From: JAHDHW01 sp965220465
Lineage (GTDB): Bacteria > Bacteroidota > Bacteroidia > Chitinophagales > Saprospiraceae
Direction of reading: 5' to 3'
DNA length: 64,000 bases
Assembly: GCA_965220465.1 (NCBI GenBank)
Contig: CBDCPZ010000024.1
Coordinates: 124,001-188,000, forward strand
A program made the position numbers and the translations under genes. Positions 53,373-62,690 of this stretch are shown in pieces (positions within the stretch are counted from its first letter, which is position 1; each line of letters begins with the position of its first letter). The notes beneath the pieces are model-generated. The model was given only the letters and a program-made list of their open reading frames with translations. It ran no database searches and was not told where the DNA came from.

Positions 53373-55586
53373 TTAATGTCCTTCGACAAATTCAATGAAA
53401 TTTATTAAATCAGGATATGCTGCTGAGTATATTCTGGAGTCTTCCATATCAAGCCGCAATCCATTAACATAAGGAACAACAAAAGAATCTGAAACTCCTT
53501 GCTTAGCTAAGTCCCTTCGCAATTGCTCAGCTGCAAAGAAGGTTTGAAACAAACCCACAGTATACCTGTATTTATCCGAATCAGGGCTGGTTTCAACCAT
53601 TGGATCAAGGTGCGTGGTTATGAGATCGCCTTTATACATTTGTTTTATTGAAGCAATTTGAATTTTATAAGACAAGCCTTTTACTGAACGTTGATAGAAG
53701 TTCCAATTGTCATTAGCCATGTGTTTGCTGACGAGTGGTTCTTTGTATATAATTCTTATGGGAAGGCCGGTATCATTCAAAAAAGTAAGGTCTATCCTAC
53801 GGTTCAGGCGCTGGCCAGTAGGATTAGGGCCGCTTTCCAATTCATTCATTGCTATTTGATAATTCGCTCCACAACCTTTAATTATAATATTGGACTTTTT
53901 GACACCAAGGTCTACCAAGTATTCAGCAACTTTTTCTGCCCTTTTCGCAGAAAAAAACAAGTCAAATTTTGGAGAAACCGAACCATCAGAATTACTCGTA
54001 AGAAGGAGTTTTAGCAGTGGAAATTCTGTCATTAAACGAGCAACATTATTTAATTCTTTTTTATTTAAGGTTGTTAATATTTGATCATCAGTACCATAAT
54101 ATAATGGTACAAATTCATAGTCTGTAATTTCTTCTTCCGGATATTGAGCGGTCGGTGGAATTGTGGTAACAGTGTTGACACCGGTGTTTTGAGTTTCCAA
54201 AACAACGGCATTTAAAGCCATCATTCTTTTATAATCCGGTACATCAGCAAATAATGATGGATTCGAAGGTGTTTGCTGTTCTTTTTTACCCTTTTTAAAA
54301 TAAGCAACAAATAAGTCTCTTTGGCCAAAGCCATCTTTTCTGTCAGAAGAAAAGAAACCTTTCAGGCCTGTTTTTGAAAGTTTAAAATAAGCGTCATCAC
54401 CGGCAGAGTTTATTGGTATTCCCACATTTTTAGGAGAGCTCCAATCTTCTGAAACATCATCATATCGGGCTTTAAAGACATCAAATCCTCCCAAACTTTT
54501 TAAATTATTTGAGCTGAAATATAGCGTTCTCCCGTCTAGTGCTAAAAAAGGTGTTATTTCATCATATTCGGAATTGATGGTTGGTCCAAGATTCTCAGCT
54601 TCTGTCCAGTATCCATATTTCAGTTTCGAAATGTAAAGATCACTGCCTCCATAGCCTTCAGCTCTTCTACTTGAAAAAATAAATACTGAGTCATTAAAAA
54701 AGTGTGGGGTTCCATCGCCATTTTCAGCAATCATTTCACTTAGGAAGCGATCTGAATATAATGATCGTTTATTATTTTCAATAAAAGTATCAATCAAAAT
54801 TTCTCCACTATACAGATTTGGTCCCTTGAAATAATACATTACATCACCGTGTTCGTTAAACCCTAAAACCACATCATGCATTGGGCTGTTAATCAATGAA
54901 CTCAGAGGCGCTGTAGCGGTCCATTCCCCATTGATAATCAAGGAAGAATACATGTCAGTTCTGTAGTTTCCAAACCGATCATCTTTCAATCCTTTTTCAT
55001 CGCGGAGTCCTCCTAGATTGCCCGGTCGTGCTGAGCTAAAATAAAGCTTGTCATCATAATTAGGGCTCAAAATAGGACCAAAGTCATCGAAAGAAGTATT
55101 GACCTTTTCGCTGAGGTTTTCAACGAGGGCTATTTGGTCTTGATAGGCTATTTGCAATCCATAAGCACAACGACGAATTGCATCCTTTACACTAGCACGC
55201 AAAGGATGATTTTCTTTTATACTTTTTAAATAGGATTTGTAAAAATGAATTGCTTTTTTAAACTGCAACTCTGCGTGGTATGTTTTTCCCAGGTAATAAA
55301 ATACTTCGTCGTCGGGATTTTTATCGTTATCAAGAATAAAAGTTAGGTATTTTTTGGCATTTGGGGTGTTGTTAGTGTGGTAATAACAAATTCCCATTTG
55401 TAACCTAATGTCTAAATCCTGCGGTCGATTTATTTGAATATCAGCGTACCTTTTTAAGGCTTCTTTATAATTTTCTTTTTGAAAATATTCATCTGCATCA
55501 CTTTTTAGTTTTTTCCATGATTGCGCACTTAAGCAAGTACAACTCATGCTAAAAAGTAAAGCAAGCATACAGTATTTAAGATACAT
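53373..55586 (-). CDS. PorE-like OmpA-family protein (TPR, propeller, OmpA, SPOR-like tail)
   Basis: The 737-residue secreted protein has a signal (about 1-21, CLSAQ) and TPR helices (YFQKENYKEALKRYADIQI, AELQFKKAIHFYKSYL). A WD40/PD40-like propeller follows (LYFSSARPGNLGGL, IFSSRRAEGYGGSDLYISKL, LYFSSNNLKSLGGFDVFKARY, GFFSSDRKDGFGQRDLFVAY). Next is an OmpA domain with KRAEKVAEYLVDLGVKKSNI and GQRLNRRIDLTF, and a final segment (YKIQIASIKQMYKG, YTVGLFQTFFAAEQLRRDLAKQG) resembling a SPOR repeat. PorE of the T9SS has TPR, propeller and OmpA parts, so this is a PorE-like envelope anchor. The SPOR-like end would be an extra link to peptidoglycan. Confidence 0.78.
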   Translation of the reverse strand: MYLKYCMLALLFSMSCTCLSAQSWKKLKSDADEYFQKENYKEALKRYADIQINRPQDLDIRLQMGICYYHTNNTPNAKKYLTFILDNDKNPDDEVFYYLGKTYHAELQFKKAIHFYKSYLKSIKENHPLRASVKDAIRRCAYGLQIAYQDQIALVENLSEKVNTSFDDFGPILSPNYDDKLYFSSARPGNLGGLRDEKGLKDDRFGNYRTDMYSSLIINGEWTATAPLSSLINSPMHDVVLGFNEHGDVMYYFKGPNLYSGEILIDTFIENNKRSLYSDRFLSEMIAENGDGTPHFFNDSVFIFSSRRAEGYGGSDLYISKLKYGYWTEAENLGPTINSEYDEITPFLALDGRTLYFSSNNLKSLGGFDVFKARYDDVSEDWSSPKNVGIPINSAGDDAYFKLSKTGLKGFFSSDRKDGFGQRDLFVAYFKKGKKEQQTPSNPSLFADVPDYKRMMALNAVVLETQNTGVNTVTTIPPTAQYPEEEITDYEFVPLYYGTDDQILTTLNKKELNNVARLMTEFPLLKLLLTSNSDGSVSPKFDLFFSAKRAEKVAEYLVDLGVKKSNIIIKGCGANYQIAMNELESGPNPTGQRLNRRIDLTFLNDTGLPIRIIYKEPLVSKHMANDNWNFYQRSVKGLSYKIQIASIKQMYKGDLITTHLDPMVETSPDSDKYRYTVGLFQTFFAAEQLRRDLAKQGVSDSFVVPYVNGLRLDMEDSRIYSAAYPDLINFIEFVEGH

Positions 55587-55665
55587 ATTGAATCTTTTGA
55601 ATTGCCAAACACATCAGTTTCTCATTTTTTATTGAAAACTAATTTATACCATTTCTAAAGGTTTC

Positions 55666-57000
55666 TCATATTGTTTGTTTGGCATCGAAAGCTTCCAAAT
55701 AATCACCTACTTTACGTAAGAATGATCCCCCCAGGAAGCCATCAACAACCCTATGGTCATAAGACAACGATAAAAACATCATGTGACGTATAGCAATAAG
55801 GTCACCATATTCTGTTTCAACCACTGCTGGTTTTTTTCGTATTGCTCCGACAGCTAAAATGGCTACTTGTGGTTGATTGATTATTGGCGTTCCCATCACA
55901 TTTCCAAATGTTCCAACATTCGTTAAAGTAAATGTTCCTCCTTGTATTTCTTCAGGTTTTAGTTTATTTGTTCTCGCTCTACCAGCAAGGTCATTCACAG
56001 CTGATGTAAGACCGATCAAATTTAAACGATCTGCATTTTTGATTACCGGAACGATCAGATTGCCGGAAGGTAATGCCGCAGCCATCCCAATGTTAATGTC
56101 CTTTTTGACAATAATGTTATTGCCGTTAACAGAAATATTTACCATTGGGAATGCACGAATCCCTTTCACAACTGCATCAATAAAAATAGGTGTAAATGTA
56201 ATTTTTTCACCATACTTTGACTGAAACTCATTCTTGTTACGATTACGCCAATTAACAATATTGGTTACATCCACCTCAACAAAAGATGTGACGTGAGGAG
56301 AGGTATGCTTCGACATAACCATATGATCAGCAATCAATCTGCGCATTCTGTCCATTTCAACAATCTCCGTATTCCCATTGAGACTAGGAGCAGATGTAGT
56401 CGCTGATGGCGAAGGAGAAGAAATAGTTTCCGGAATACTTTGAACAGCAGGTGCTGTCCGGTTTGAAACATAAGCAAGGATATCTTTTTTAGTCACTCTT
56501 CCATCTTTACCAGTCCCGATTACTGCTTCAAGTTCATTAATCTTAATATTTTCTTTTTTAGCAATATTCCTAACAAGTGGGGAGTAGAATCGGTTACCAG
56601 AACCCGTTTTAGGAAGTACGCTAACTGCGCCAGAGCCGACAGAGGCCGGTACCATTTCAGGAGCTTTCGTTTTTTCTTCAACGACAACTTGCTGACTTGC
56701 TCCATTTACCGGAGTAGTTTCTATTGCAGAAGGGCTTGGTTTAGCTGCAACCTCTTCTCCTTCAGTTGCAATGACTGCGATCACCTTTCCAATTTCTACT
56801 GTTTCATCGACGGGGTAGCGGATTTCAGCGATTACGCCACTCACCGGAGAAGGAACCTCTGAGTCCACTTTATCAGTAGCAATTTCGAGAATAGTTTCAT
56901 CAACCTCGACAGCATCTCCTACCTGCTTTACCCACTTAAGAATGGTGGCTTCCATTATACTTTCCCCCATTTTCGGCATTATCAGTTCTACTTGTGCCAT
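55666..57000 (-). CDS. 2-oxoacid dehydrogenase complex E2, dihydrolipoyl acyltransferase
   Basis: The 444-residue protein has one lipoyl domain (MPKMGESIMEATILKWVKQVG, with the lipoylated Lys in EIATDKVDSEVPSP, about residue 43). An E3/E1-binding domain (SPLVRNIAKKENIKINELEAVIGTGKDGRVTKKDI, about 138-175) follows. The CoA-dependent acyltransferase domain carries the catalytic His in SLSYDHRVVDGFLGG. The single lipoyl domain and sequence fit branched-chain 2-oxoacid or 2-oxoglutarate/pyruvate complexes. The E1 and E3 genes are not adjacent, so the substrate cannot be fixed. Confidence 0.9.
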   Translation of the reverse strand: MAQVELIMPKMGESIMEATILKWVKQVGDAVEVDETILEIATDKVDSEVPSPVSGVIAEIRYPVDETVEIGKVIAVIATEGEEVAAKPSPSAIETTPVNGASQQVVVEEKTKAPEMVPASVGSGAVSVLPKTGSGNRFYSPLVRNIAKKENIKINELEAVIGTGKDGRVTKKDILAYVSNRTAPAVQSIPETISSPSPSATTSAPSLNGNTEIVEMDRMRRLIADHMVMSKHTSPHVTSFVEVDVTNIVNWRNRNKNEFQSKYGEKITFTPIFIDAVVKGIRAFPMVNISVNGNNIIVKKDINIGMAAALPSGNLIVPVIKNADRLNLIGLTSAVNDLAGRARTNKLKPEEIQGGTFTLTNVGTFGNVMGTPIINQPQVAILAVGAIRKKPAVVETEYGDLIAIRHMMFLSLSYDHRVVDGFLGGSFLRKVGDYLEAFDAKQTI

Positions 57001-57184
57001 ATTTTTTATTGGTTTTTAATTTCTCCAAACTTGCTGGAGTTATTTGGTTAAGATCTTTTTAGCTAATAAAATGTGTTGCTTTGGTGGTCCAATTTTAAGT
57101 TCTCTACTATCTATTTTCGGTTATATTAAAACCACACAACTTGTAAATCAACCCCTTTTTAAAAAGCATACAAAATTACGGGAA

Positions 57185-58426
57185 TTATTGTTCTAATAAA
57201 AATTTTCGAATCATATTCAAAGCATAGACAGCGGTGTATTCTATATTTTTAATACGATTTTTTCCTAATTGAAGTTTTTGGGTTTGAATTATATTTTTAT
57301 TGCCAATTGCCAACCAAATTGTACCGACTGGTTTTTCATGTGTCCCGCCATCGGGCCCTGCAATGCCCGATACAGAAACAGCTATATCTGTTTTCATTAT
57401 TTTTAATGCTCCTTCAACCATTTCAATTACTGTAGCTTCACTCACGGCCCCGTGTTTTTCCAAAGTGGTTGATTTCACATCCAGCAAGCTCATCTTCATT
57501 TCATTTGAATAGGAGACGACACTGCCCATAAAATAATCGGATGAGCCTGCGACACTTGTGATCCGATGTGCAATATACCCGCCGGTACAACTTTCAGCAG
57601 TTGAGAGAGTCTTTTTTTGCTTTTTCAATAAACTTCCAACCACCTCTTCCAAAGTCTCCTTTTCGTAACCAAAAATAAATTCCGGAATAATATTCAATAA
57701 TTCGTTCACTTTTTCATCAATCAATCTTATCAACCCTGTTTCATCGTTCGCTCTACCCGTAAGCCTCAGTCGAACTTGTCCTAATCCAGGCAAATAAGCT
57801 AACTTAATATTAGTGGGCAATTTATCCTCAAATTCTTCAATTTTTAAAGCCAGCCTGGATTCTCCTTCGCCCACCGTCAAAATGGTTCGATGTACAATTG
57901 GAAGAGATGAAAATCGATTTTTTAAAAGTGGTAAAACGCCATTGATCATGATGTATTCCATTTCATACGGAACCCCTGGCATCGAAATCAAAACCTGATC
58001 ATTTTCATCAAACCACATCCCCGGCGCGGAACCCATTTTATTTTCAATCAATTTAGCATTTATAGGCATGAAACATTGCAAGCGATGAGCTTCTGTTGTC
58101 GATCTCCCCAATCTTGCGAAGAGCCTTTGAATATAATCGAAAGTAGGTGGATCAAAGAGCATTTCAACACCATAATATTCAGCGATCGTTTTTTTGGTAA
58201 TATCATCCTTTGTTGGCCCCAACCCTCCAGTCATTAGTACCAGGTCAACTTTCCCAAAAGCATATTCAAGGCTTTCCGTTATTGCCTCCTCGGTGTCAGA
58301 GACGGACAACATTTCATGCACTTTAATTCCTTGTAAATTAAGCTGTTGTGCAATCCATGAAGAATTGGTGTCTACTACTTGTCCAATGAGGATTTCGTCT
58401 CCAATCGTAACGATAATGGCTTCCAT
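57185..58426 (-). CDS. cinA: CinA family protein, competence/damage-inducible, NMN amidase
   Basis: The 413-residue protein has the N-terminal MoaB/MogA-like domain (VTIGDEILIGQVVDTNSSWIAQ, MTGGLGPTKDD, MPGVPYEMEYI). The C-terminal nicotinamide mononucleotide deamidase domain has LSTAESCTGGYIAHRITSVAGSSDYF, with the catalytic Ser, and VSVSGIAGPDGGTHEKPVGTIW. Both halves are complete. The enzyme recycles NMN from pyridine-nucleotide breakdown and the N-terminal domain has been linked to ADP-ribose hydrolysis. A -7 box lies just upstream of its start. Confidence 0.92.
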   Translation of the reverse strand: MEAIIVTIGDEILIGQVVDTNSSWIAQQLNLQGIKVHEMLSVSDTEEAITESLEYAFGKVDLVLMTGGLGPTKDDITKKTIAEYYGVEMLFDPPTFDYIQRLFARLGRSTTEAHRLQCFMPINAKLIENKMGSAPGMWFDENDQVLISMPGVPYEMEYIMINGVLPLLKNRFSSLPIVHRTILTVGEGESRLALKIEEFEDKLPTNIKLAYLPGLGQVRLRLTGRANDETGLIRLIDEKVNELLNIIPEFIFGYEKETLEEVVGSLLKKQKKTLSTAESCTGGYIAHRITSVAGSSDYFMGSVVSYSNEMKMSLLDVKSTTLEKHGAVSEATVIEMVEGALKIMKTDIAVSVSGIAGPDGGTHEKPVGTIWLAIGNKNIIQTQKLQLGKNRIKNIEYTAVYALNMIRKFLLEQ

Positions 58427-58449
58427 AAAACGTTGAATTTTAAAAAAGA

Positions 58450-58457
58450 CAAAGTTA
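58450..58457 (-). promoter_or_regulatory. -7 box of cinA
   Basis: On the - strand TAACTTTG (58457-58450) fits TAnnTTTG and is about 24 nt before the ATG at 58426. No convincing -33 TTTG is present. Confidence 0.35.
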
Positions 58458-58486
58458 ACTTTTGAAGGGACGAATGAGTAAGTTTT

Positions 58487-59251
58487 TTATAAAAACTTAA
58501 CTTCTTTCATTGAAAATGCAGATTGCCCTTTTTTGTGGTCTATGAGTAGTTTTCCTGATTCATCAATGCCAACAATTTTACCACTAAAAACATCTTCGTT
58601 ATCTATTCGTTGATAAATGGCATCTTCCTGAAAGCGATATAAGTTGCTCAGGTAATCTTTTTGGATGATTGATTCATTGCGCGAACGAAGTTGCAAATAT
58701 CTTTTTTCAATATTTTCACAAAGCAATGCAATGAATTTATTCAAGTCATTTTCTTGATTCGTTTCAAGTTTTACAGAGGTGGGATTGGGAGCATCGCTTT
58801 TAAAAATTGTTTGATTGGTATTGATTCCAATGCCAATAATGCTTGTGTGAAAAATATTCGCTGACAAGGTATTTTGAATAAGAATTCCGGCAATTTTTTT
58901 ATCTCTAACCAATATATCGTTTGGCCATTTGATCTTCACTTCTGTGTTTACAAACCTGGAAATAAAATCAAAAATGCTTAGTGAAATTGTTTGATTTAGT
59001 AAAAATTGTTGGTTGATTAGTAGAAACGTAGGATACAAAATTACGCTTAACGTAATGTTTTTACCTGCCTCACTTTCCCATTCACTGCCAATTTGGCCTC
59101 TACCTTTGGTCTGTTTCCAAGCCGAAATGACAGTTCCTTCGCTTGGTTTATTTTTTGATAAAAGATTTAAAGCATAAGCGTTTGTTGAATCCAATTCTTC
59201 CAAATGCAATAAAACTTTTCCGATGAAAAGCGTGTTACTGTTATTATTCAA
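58487..59251 (-). CDS. birA: biotin-[acetyl-CoA-carboxylase] ligase
   Basis: The 254-residue protein has the ligase core only, without the DNA-binding domain found in E. coli BirA. Motifs: LEELDSTNAYALNLL, GRGQIGSEWESEAGKNITLSV (the biotinyl-AMP loop), KIKWPNDILVRDKKIAGILIQ (the catalytic Lys region) and GIGINTNQ. A small C-terminal SH3-like domain ends it (SGKIVGIDESGKLLID). It attaches biotin to acyl carboxylases. It is divergent from rsfS, with 90 nt between the starts. Confidence 0.92.
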   Translation of the reverse strand: MNNNSNTLFIGKVLLHLEELDSTNAYALNLLSKNKPSEGTVISAWKQTKGRGQIGSEWESEAGKNITLSVILYPTFLLINQQFLLNQTISLSIFDFISRFVNTEVKIKWPNDILVRDKKIAGILIQNTLSANIFHTSIIGIGINTNQTIFKSDAPNPTSVKLETNQENDLNKFIALLCENIEKRYLQLRSRNESIIQKDYLSNLYRFQEDAIYQRIDNEDVFSGKIVGIDESGKLLIDHKKGQSAFSMKEVKFL

Positions 59252-59341
59252 TCACTAATATTTTAGTAGCTTTACAGGCTAAAACGGAGCCTGTTTCTCA
59301 AAATATATTCAATTTACATCACAAAATTATCAAAACATCTT

Positions 59342-59728
59342 TTGAATTCACAAAAAGAAGCTAAACAACAACCTTTATCTATAGAACAATTGAACGATTT
59401 GATTGTAGATAGTATGCAAGATATAAAGGGGAAAAAAATTGTAAAACTCGATTTGCGACATCTTGATGATGCACCCACCGAATTCTTCATTATTTGTGAA
59501 GGGGACTCAAACACTCAGGTAAAAGCGATTTCAGATAATATATACCGAAGACTGAAAGATGAAGCAAATCTATTGCCTTCTCATTATGAAGGGCAGCAAA
59601 ATGCTTTTTGGATTTTACTTGATTACTTTGAGATTGTGGTTCATGTTTTTTATCGGGAAACACGGGAATTTTATGAGCTGGAAGGGCTTTGGAGCGATGC
59701 TATATTTACTGAATATCAAAACTTATAA
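59342..59728 (+). CDS. rsfS: ribosomal silencing factor RsfS
   Basis: The 128-residue protein has the RsfS core: LNDLIVDSMQDIKGKKIVKLDLRHLDDAPTEFFIICEGDSNTQVKAI, then NIYRRLKDEANLLPSHYEGQQNAFWILLDYFEIVVHVFYRETREFYELEGLW. RsfS binds L14 on the large subunit and stops subunit joining in poor conditions. The start appears to be TTG at 59342, since no ATG is in frame upstream before a stop and the next ATG (residue 25) would remove conserved sequence. ftsH follows after 107 nt, a common Bacteroidota order. Confidence 0.92.
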   Translation: MNSQKEAKQQPLSIEQLNDLIVDSMQDIKGKKIVKLDLRHLDDAPTEFFIICEGDSNTQVKAISDNIYRRLKDEANLLPSHYEGQQNAFWILLDYFEIVVHVFYRETREFYELEGLWSDAIFTEYQNL

Positions 59729-59835
59729 CCCTTTTAGCAGCAAAAATTGAGAAAATAAGGTGATTGGAACAAACGAATATGGATTTGAAGCGTTAAGGAG
59801 ATATAAAGATTTAAAATTTGATTTAAGCTAAATTA

Positions 59836-61842
59836 ATGGAAAATAATAATCAAGATAATAAAAAGCCAAATAACTCAAAATTCAATTCTTATTGGATTTA
59901 TGGTTTGTTAGCGTTGTTTCTACTGGCATTGAACTTCTATAATCTTACCAGCACCAGCAATGACCCAATAGATTGGGGCGAATTTGCTAAAATGGTAAGA
60001 GACCAGGACATTGAAAAATTGGAAGTGATTAATAAAGAGTATGCTTCGATCTATATTAAGGAGAATCGACTCAGCAAATATCCTGAAGCAGCTACTAGTA
60101 AATTTAATACGACTCGACCAAATTTTGTGTACCAGATTGGTACATTAAAAGGATTTGAAGAAGATTTACAACGAATTCAAGAGGAAGAAGGAATAAAAGA
60201 ATCCGAAAGATTGTATCCTATCAATGAAACTCGTCAAAACTGGCTGGCTCCAATATTAAGTTGGGTATTACCTATTGTAATTATTATTGCAATTTGGGTA
60301 TTTATCATGCGCCGAGTAAGCGGAGGAGCAGGTGGACCTGGATCACAAATTTTTAATATAGGAAAATCAAAAGCCACTCTTTTTGATAACAATGCAAAAG
60401 TAAACGTCACCTTTGAAGATGTAGCCGGATTAGACGAGGCAAAAGAAGAAGTCATGGAAGTTGTTGACTTTTTAAAACAACCAAAAAAATATACTGCGCT
60501 TGGCGGAAAAATCCCTAAAGGTGTGTTGCTTGTCGGCCCTCCGGGTACCGGAAAAACGCTTCTTGCTAAAGCTGTTGCCGGTGAAGCAGCTGTTCCATTT
60601 TTCTCTATATCTGGTTCTGATTTCGTTGAAATGTTTGTTGGAGTAGGAGCTTCTCGTGTCCGAGACTTATTCAAACAAGCCCGTGAAAAAGCACCTTGCA
60701 TTGTTTTTATCGACGAGATTGATGCCATTGGTCGTGCAAGGGGAAAAGGTTCTTTCCAAGGTGGAAACGACGAAAGGGAAAATACCCTCAATCAATTACT
60801 TGTTGAAATGGACGGATTTAGCACTGACAAAGGAGTTATTTTAATGGCGGCTACGAACCGGCCTGATGTGTTAGATAATGCATTACTGCGTCCAGGGCGG
60901 TTTGATCGACAAATTGGTATTGATTATCCTGACTTAAAAGGAAGAGAAGCAATCTTCAAAGTACACCTCAAACAAATAAAAACAGCTGACGACATCGATC
61001 CTGTTACGCTTGCTGAAATGACTCCTGGTTTTGCAGGTGCTGACATTGCGAATGTTTGTAATGAAGCTGCTTTGATCGCCGCACGTAGAAATAAAACCAG
61101 TGTCCATATGGATGACTTCAACTATGCACTGGATCGTGTGATTGGAGGTTTGGAAAAGAAAAATAAAATTATCTCACCTGATGAGAAAAAGATAATCGCA
61201 TACCACGAAGCTGGTCATGCTATTTGCGGATGGTTTTTAAAACACGCTTCTCCTCTGGTAAAAGTTACAATTATACCTCGTGGGATTGGAACCCTTGGCT
61301 ATGCTCAATATTTGCCAAAAGAAGAACACATTACACGAACGGAAGCGTTGTTGGATCGGATGTGTATGACTTTTGGTGGAAGAGCAGCTGAAAGGGTAAC
61401 CTTTGATAAGATTTCGACAGGAGCACAAAGCGATCTCGATCAGGTTACAAAAATGGCTTACAGTATGATTTCTGTTTATGGTATGAATAAGAAAGTTGGA
61501 AATGTCTCCTTTTATGGAATGCAGGAACAATTTCACAAGCCATATTCTGATGAGACTGCGTCTTTAATTGATGACGAAGTCCGAAAACTTGTCGAATCTC
61601 AATATAAAAGAGCAATTGCTTTACTAAAGGAAAAACGTAATGAATTAGAGATCTTGGCTAACGCCTTACTTGAAAACGAAGTTTTACTAAAATCTGATGT
61701 TGAAAGACTCATTGGCCCACGACCTAGTGATGCCATTTCGAAAGCAGAAAAAGATGCAGCAGAAAAAGAGGCTATTGACAAAGGAACTTCTTCGAGTGAT
61801 TTACCTGAAGGAGGTGATAAAGAGGAAAGTGAAAAAGAGTAA
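59836..61842 (+). CDS. ftsH: ATP-dependent zinc metalloprotease FtsH
   Basis: The 668-residue protein has two membrane segments (about 14-35 and 135-158) flanking a periplasmic domain. The AAA+ module has Walker A GPPGTGKT (about 234), pore loop FVEMFVGVGASRVRDLF, Walker B CIVFIDEIDAIG and second-region RPGRFDRQI. The zinc protease site HEAGH is at about 457. The tail is acidic and Lys/Glu-rich. It degrades damaged membrane proteins and unstable regulators at the inner membrane. The neighbourhood with birA and rsfS is a frequent Bacteroidota arrangement. A strong terminator follows 13 nt after the stop. Confidence 0.96.
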   Translation: MENNNQDNKKPNNSKFNSYWIYGLLALFLLALNFYNLTSTSNDPIDWGEFAKMVRDQDIEKLEVINKEYASIYIKENRLSKYPEAATSKFNTTRPNFVYQIGTLKGFEEDLQRIQEEEGIKESERLYPINETRQNWLAPILSWVLPIVIIIAIWVFIMRRVSGGAGGPGSQIFNIGKSKATLFDNNAKVNVTFEDVAGLDEAKEEVMEVVDFLKQPKKYTALGGKIPKGVLLVGPPGTGKTLLAKAVAGEAAVPFFSISGSDFVEMFVGVGASRVRDLFKQAREKAPCIVFIDEIDAIGRARGKGSFQGGNDERENTLNQLLVEMDGFSTDKGVILMAATNRPDVLDNALLRPGRFDRQIGIDYPDLKGREAIFKVHLKQIKTADDIDPVTLAEMTPGFAGADIANVCNEAALIAARRNKTSVHMDDFNYALDRVIGGLEKKNKIISPDEKKIIAYHEAGHAICGWFLKHASPLVKVTIIPRGIGTLGYAQYLPKEEHITRTEALLDRMCMTFGGRAAERVTFDKISTGAQSDLDQVTKMAYSMISVYGMNKKVGNVSFYGMQEQFHKPYSDETASLIDDEVRKLVESQYKRAIALLKEKRNELEILANALLENEVLLKSDVERLIGPRPSDAISKAEKDAAEKEAIDKGTSSSDLPEGGDKEESEKE

Positions 61843-61855
61843 TTGAAGTATAAAT

Positions 61856-61895
61856 AAAAAAAGCGGCCTAAATTTTAATTTAGGCCGCTTTTTTT
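61856..61895. terminator. strong bidirectional terminator of ftsH and the response regulator
   Basis: A perfect 19-bp stem (AAAAAAAGCGGCCTAAATT from 61856) mirrors to 61895 around a TT loop, with seven T at the right and seven A at the left. It lies 13 nt after ftsH and 19 nt beyond the convergent response regulator gene's stop, so it serves both. Confidence 0.9.
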
Positions 61896-61914
61896 GTTTA
61901 CGAATATGGGTCTT

Positions 61915-62643
61915 CTAGACTTCCTCACTACTCCTTACTAATAGTTGAAATCCATTTCCATGAATATTGACAATCTCGATATTTGGGTCATTCTTTAGAT
62001 ATTTTCGCAATTTGGTAACAAAAACATCCATGCTCCTAGCAGTGAAATAATTATCTTCTCCCCAAATCTTAGTCAGTGCTTCAGATCGCGGCAAAATATC
62101 ATTCATATACATGCAAAACATTTTTAGCAATTGAGCTTCCTTTGGCGATAATTTATCTTTCTCTTCTTCCCCTGATTCATCGCTGTTTAAAGTCAAAATA
62201 CGGAGTGGATAATTAAAATGATATCTTCCAATATTAAATTCTTTTATTTCTTCACGAGGGTCAGCTTTTTGCTGGCTTCGTTTTAAAATAGCCTGAATTC
62301 GATATAACAATTCTTCAGAATTAAATGGTTTAGTGATATAATCATCTGCACCTATTTTGAATCCCTGCAAAACATCATTTTTCATTGTTTTAGCTGTCAA
62401 GAAGATAATTGGCATCTCACCATCCATTTCGCGAACCTCTTTGGCCAATGTGAAGCCATCCTTTTTTGGCATCATAACATCAAAAATGCAAAGATCATAC
62501 TCCCCTTTTTTATAACTTTCTAAACCAGCCATCCCATCTGTTGCAAGCGTTACATTGTAATCGTGCATTTCAAGGTATGAGCGAAGAACATCTCCAAAAT
62601 TTTGATCATCTTCAACTAAAAGAATTCTGTTATTTGTTGTCAT
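61915..62643 (-). CDS. OmpR-family response regulator (RprY-like)
   Basis: The 242-residue protein has a receiver domain (LLVEDDQNFGDVLRSYLEMHDY with acidic pair, FDVMMPKKDGFTLA with the phospho-accepting Asp near residue 56, FLTAKTM, KPFN with the Lys). The C-terminal winged-helix domain has LSPKEAQLLKMFCMY, ARSMDVFVTKLRKYLKNDP and GNGFQLLV. It pairs with the histidine kinase 47 nt upstream on the - strand; this pair order and sequence type match RprX/RprY of Bacteroidota. Targets are not visible in the window. Confidence 0.92.
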   Translation of the reverse strand: MTTNNRILLVEDDQNFGDVLRSYLEMHDYNVTLATDGMAGLESYKKGEYDLCIFDVMMPKKDGFTLAKEVREMDGEMPIIFLTAKTMKNDVLQGFKIGADDYITKPFNSEELLYRIQAILKRSQQKADPREEIKEFNIGRYHFNYPLRILTLNSDESGEEEKDKLSPKEAQLLKMFCMYMNDILPRSEALTKIWGEDNYFTARSMDVFVTKLRKYLKNDPNIEIVNIHGNGFQLLVRSSEEV

Positions 62644-62690
62644 TGTATAAAACCTTTTTCAATTTGGAATATTAGAAGTTAATTATTTAT

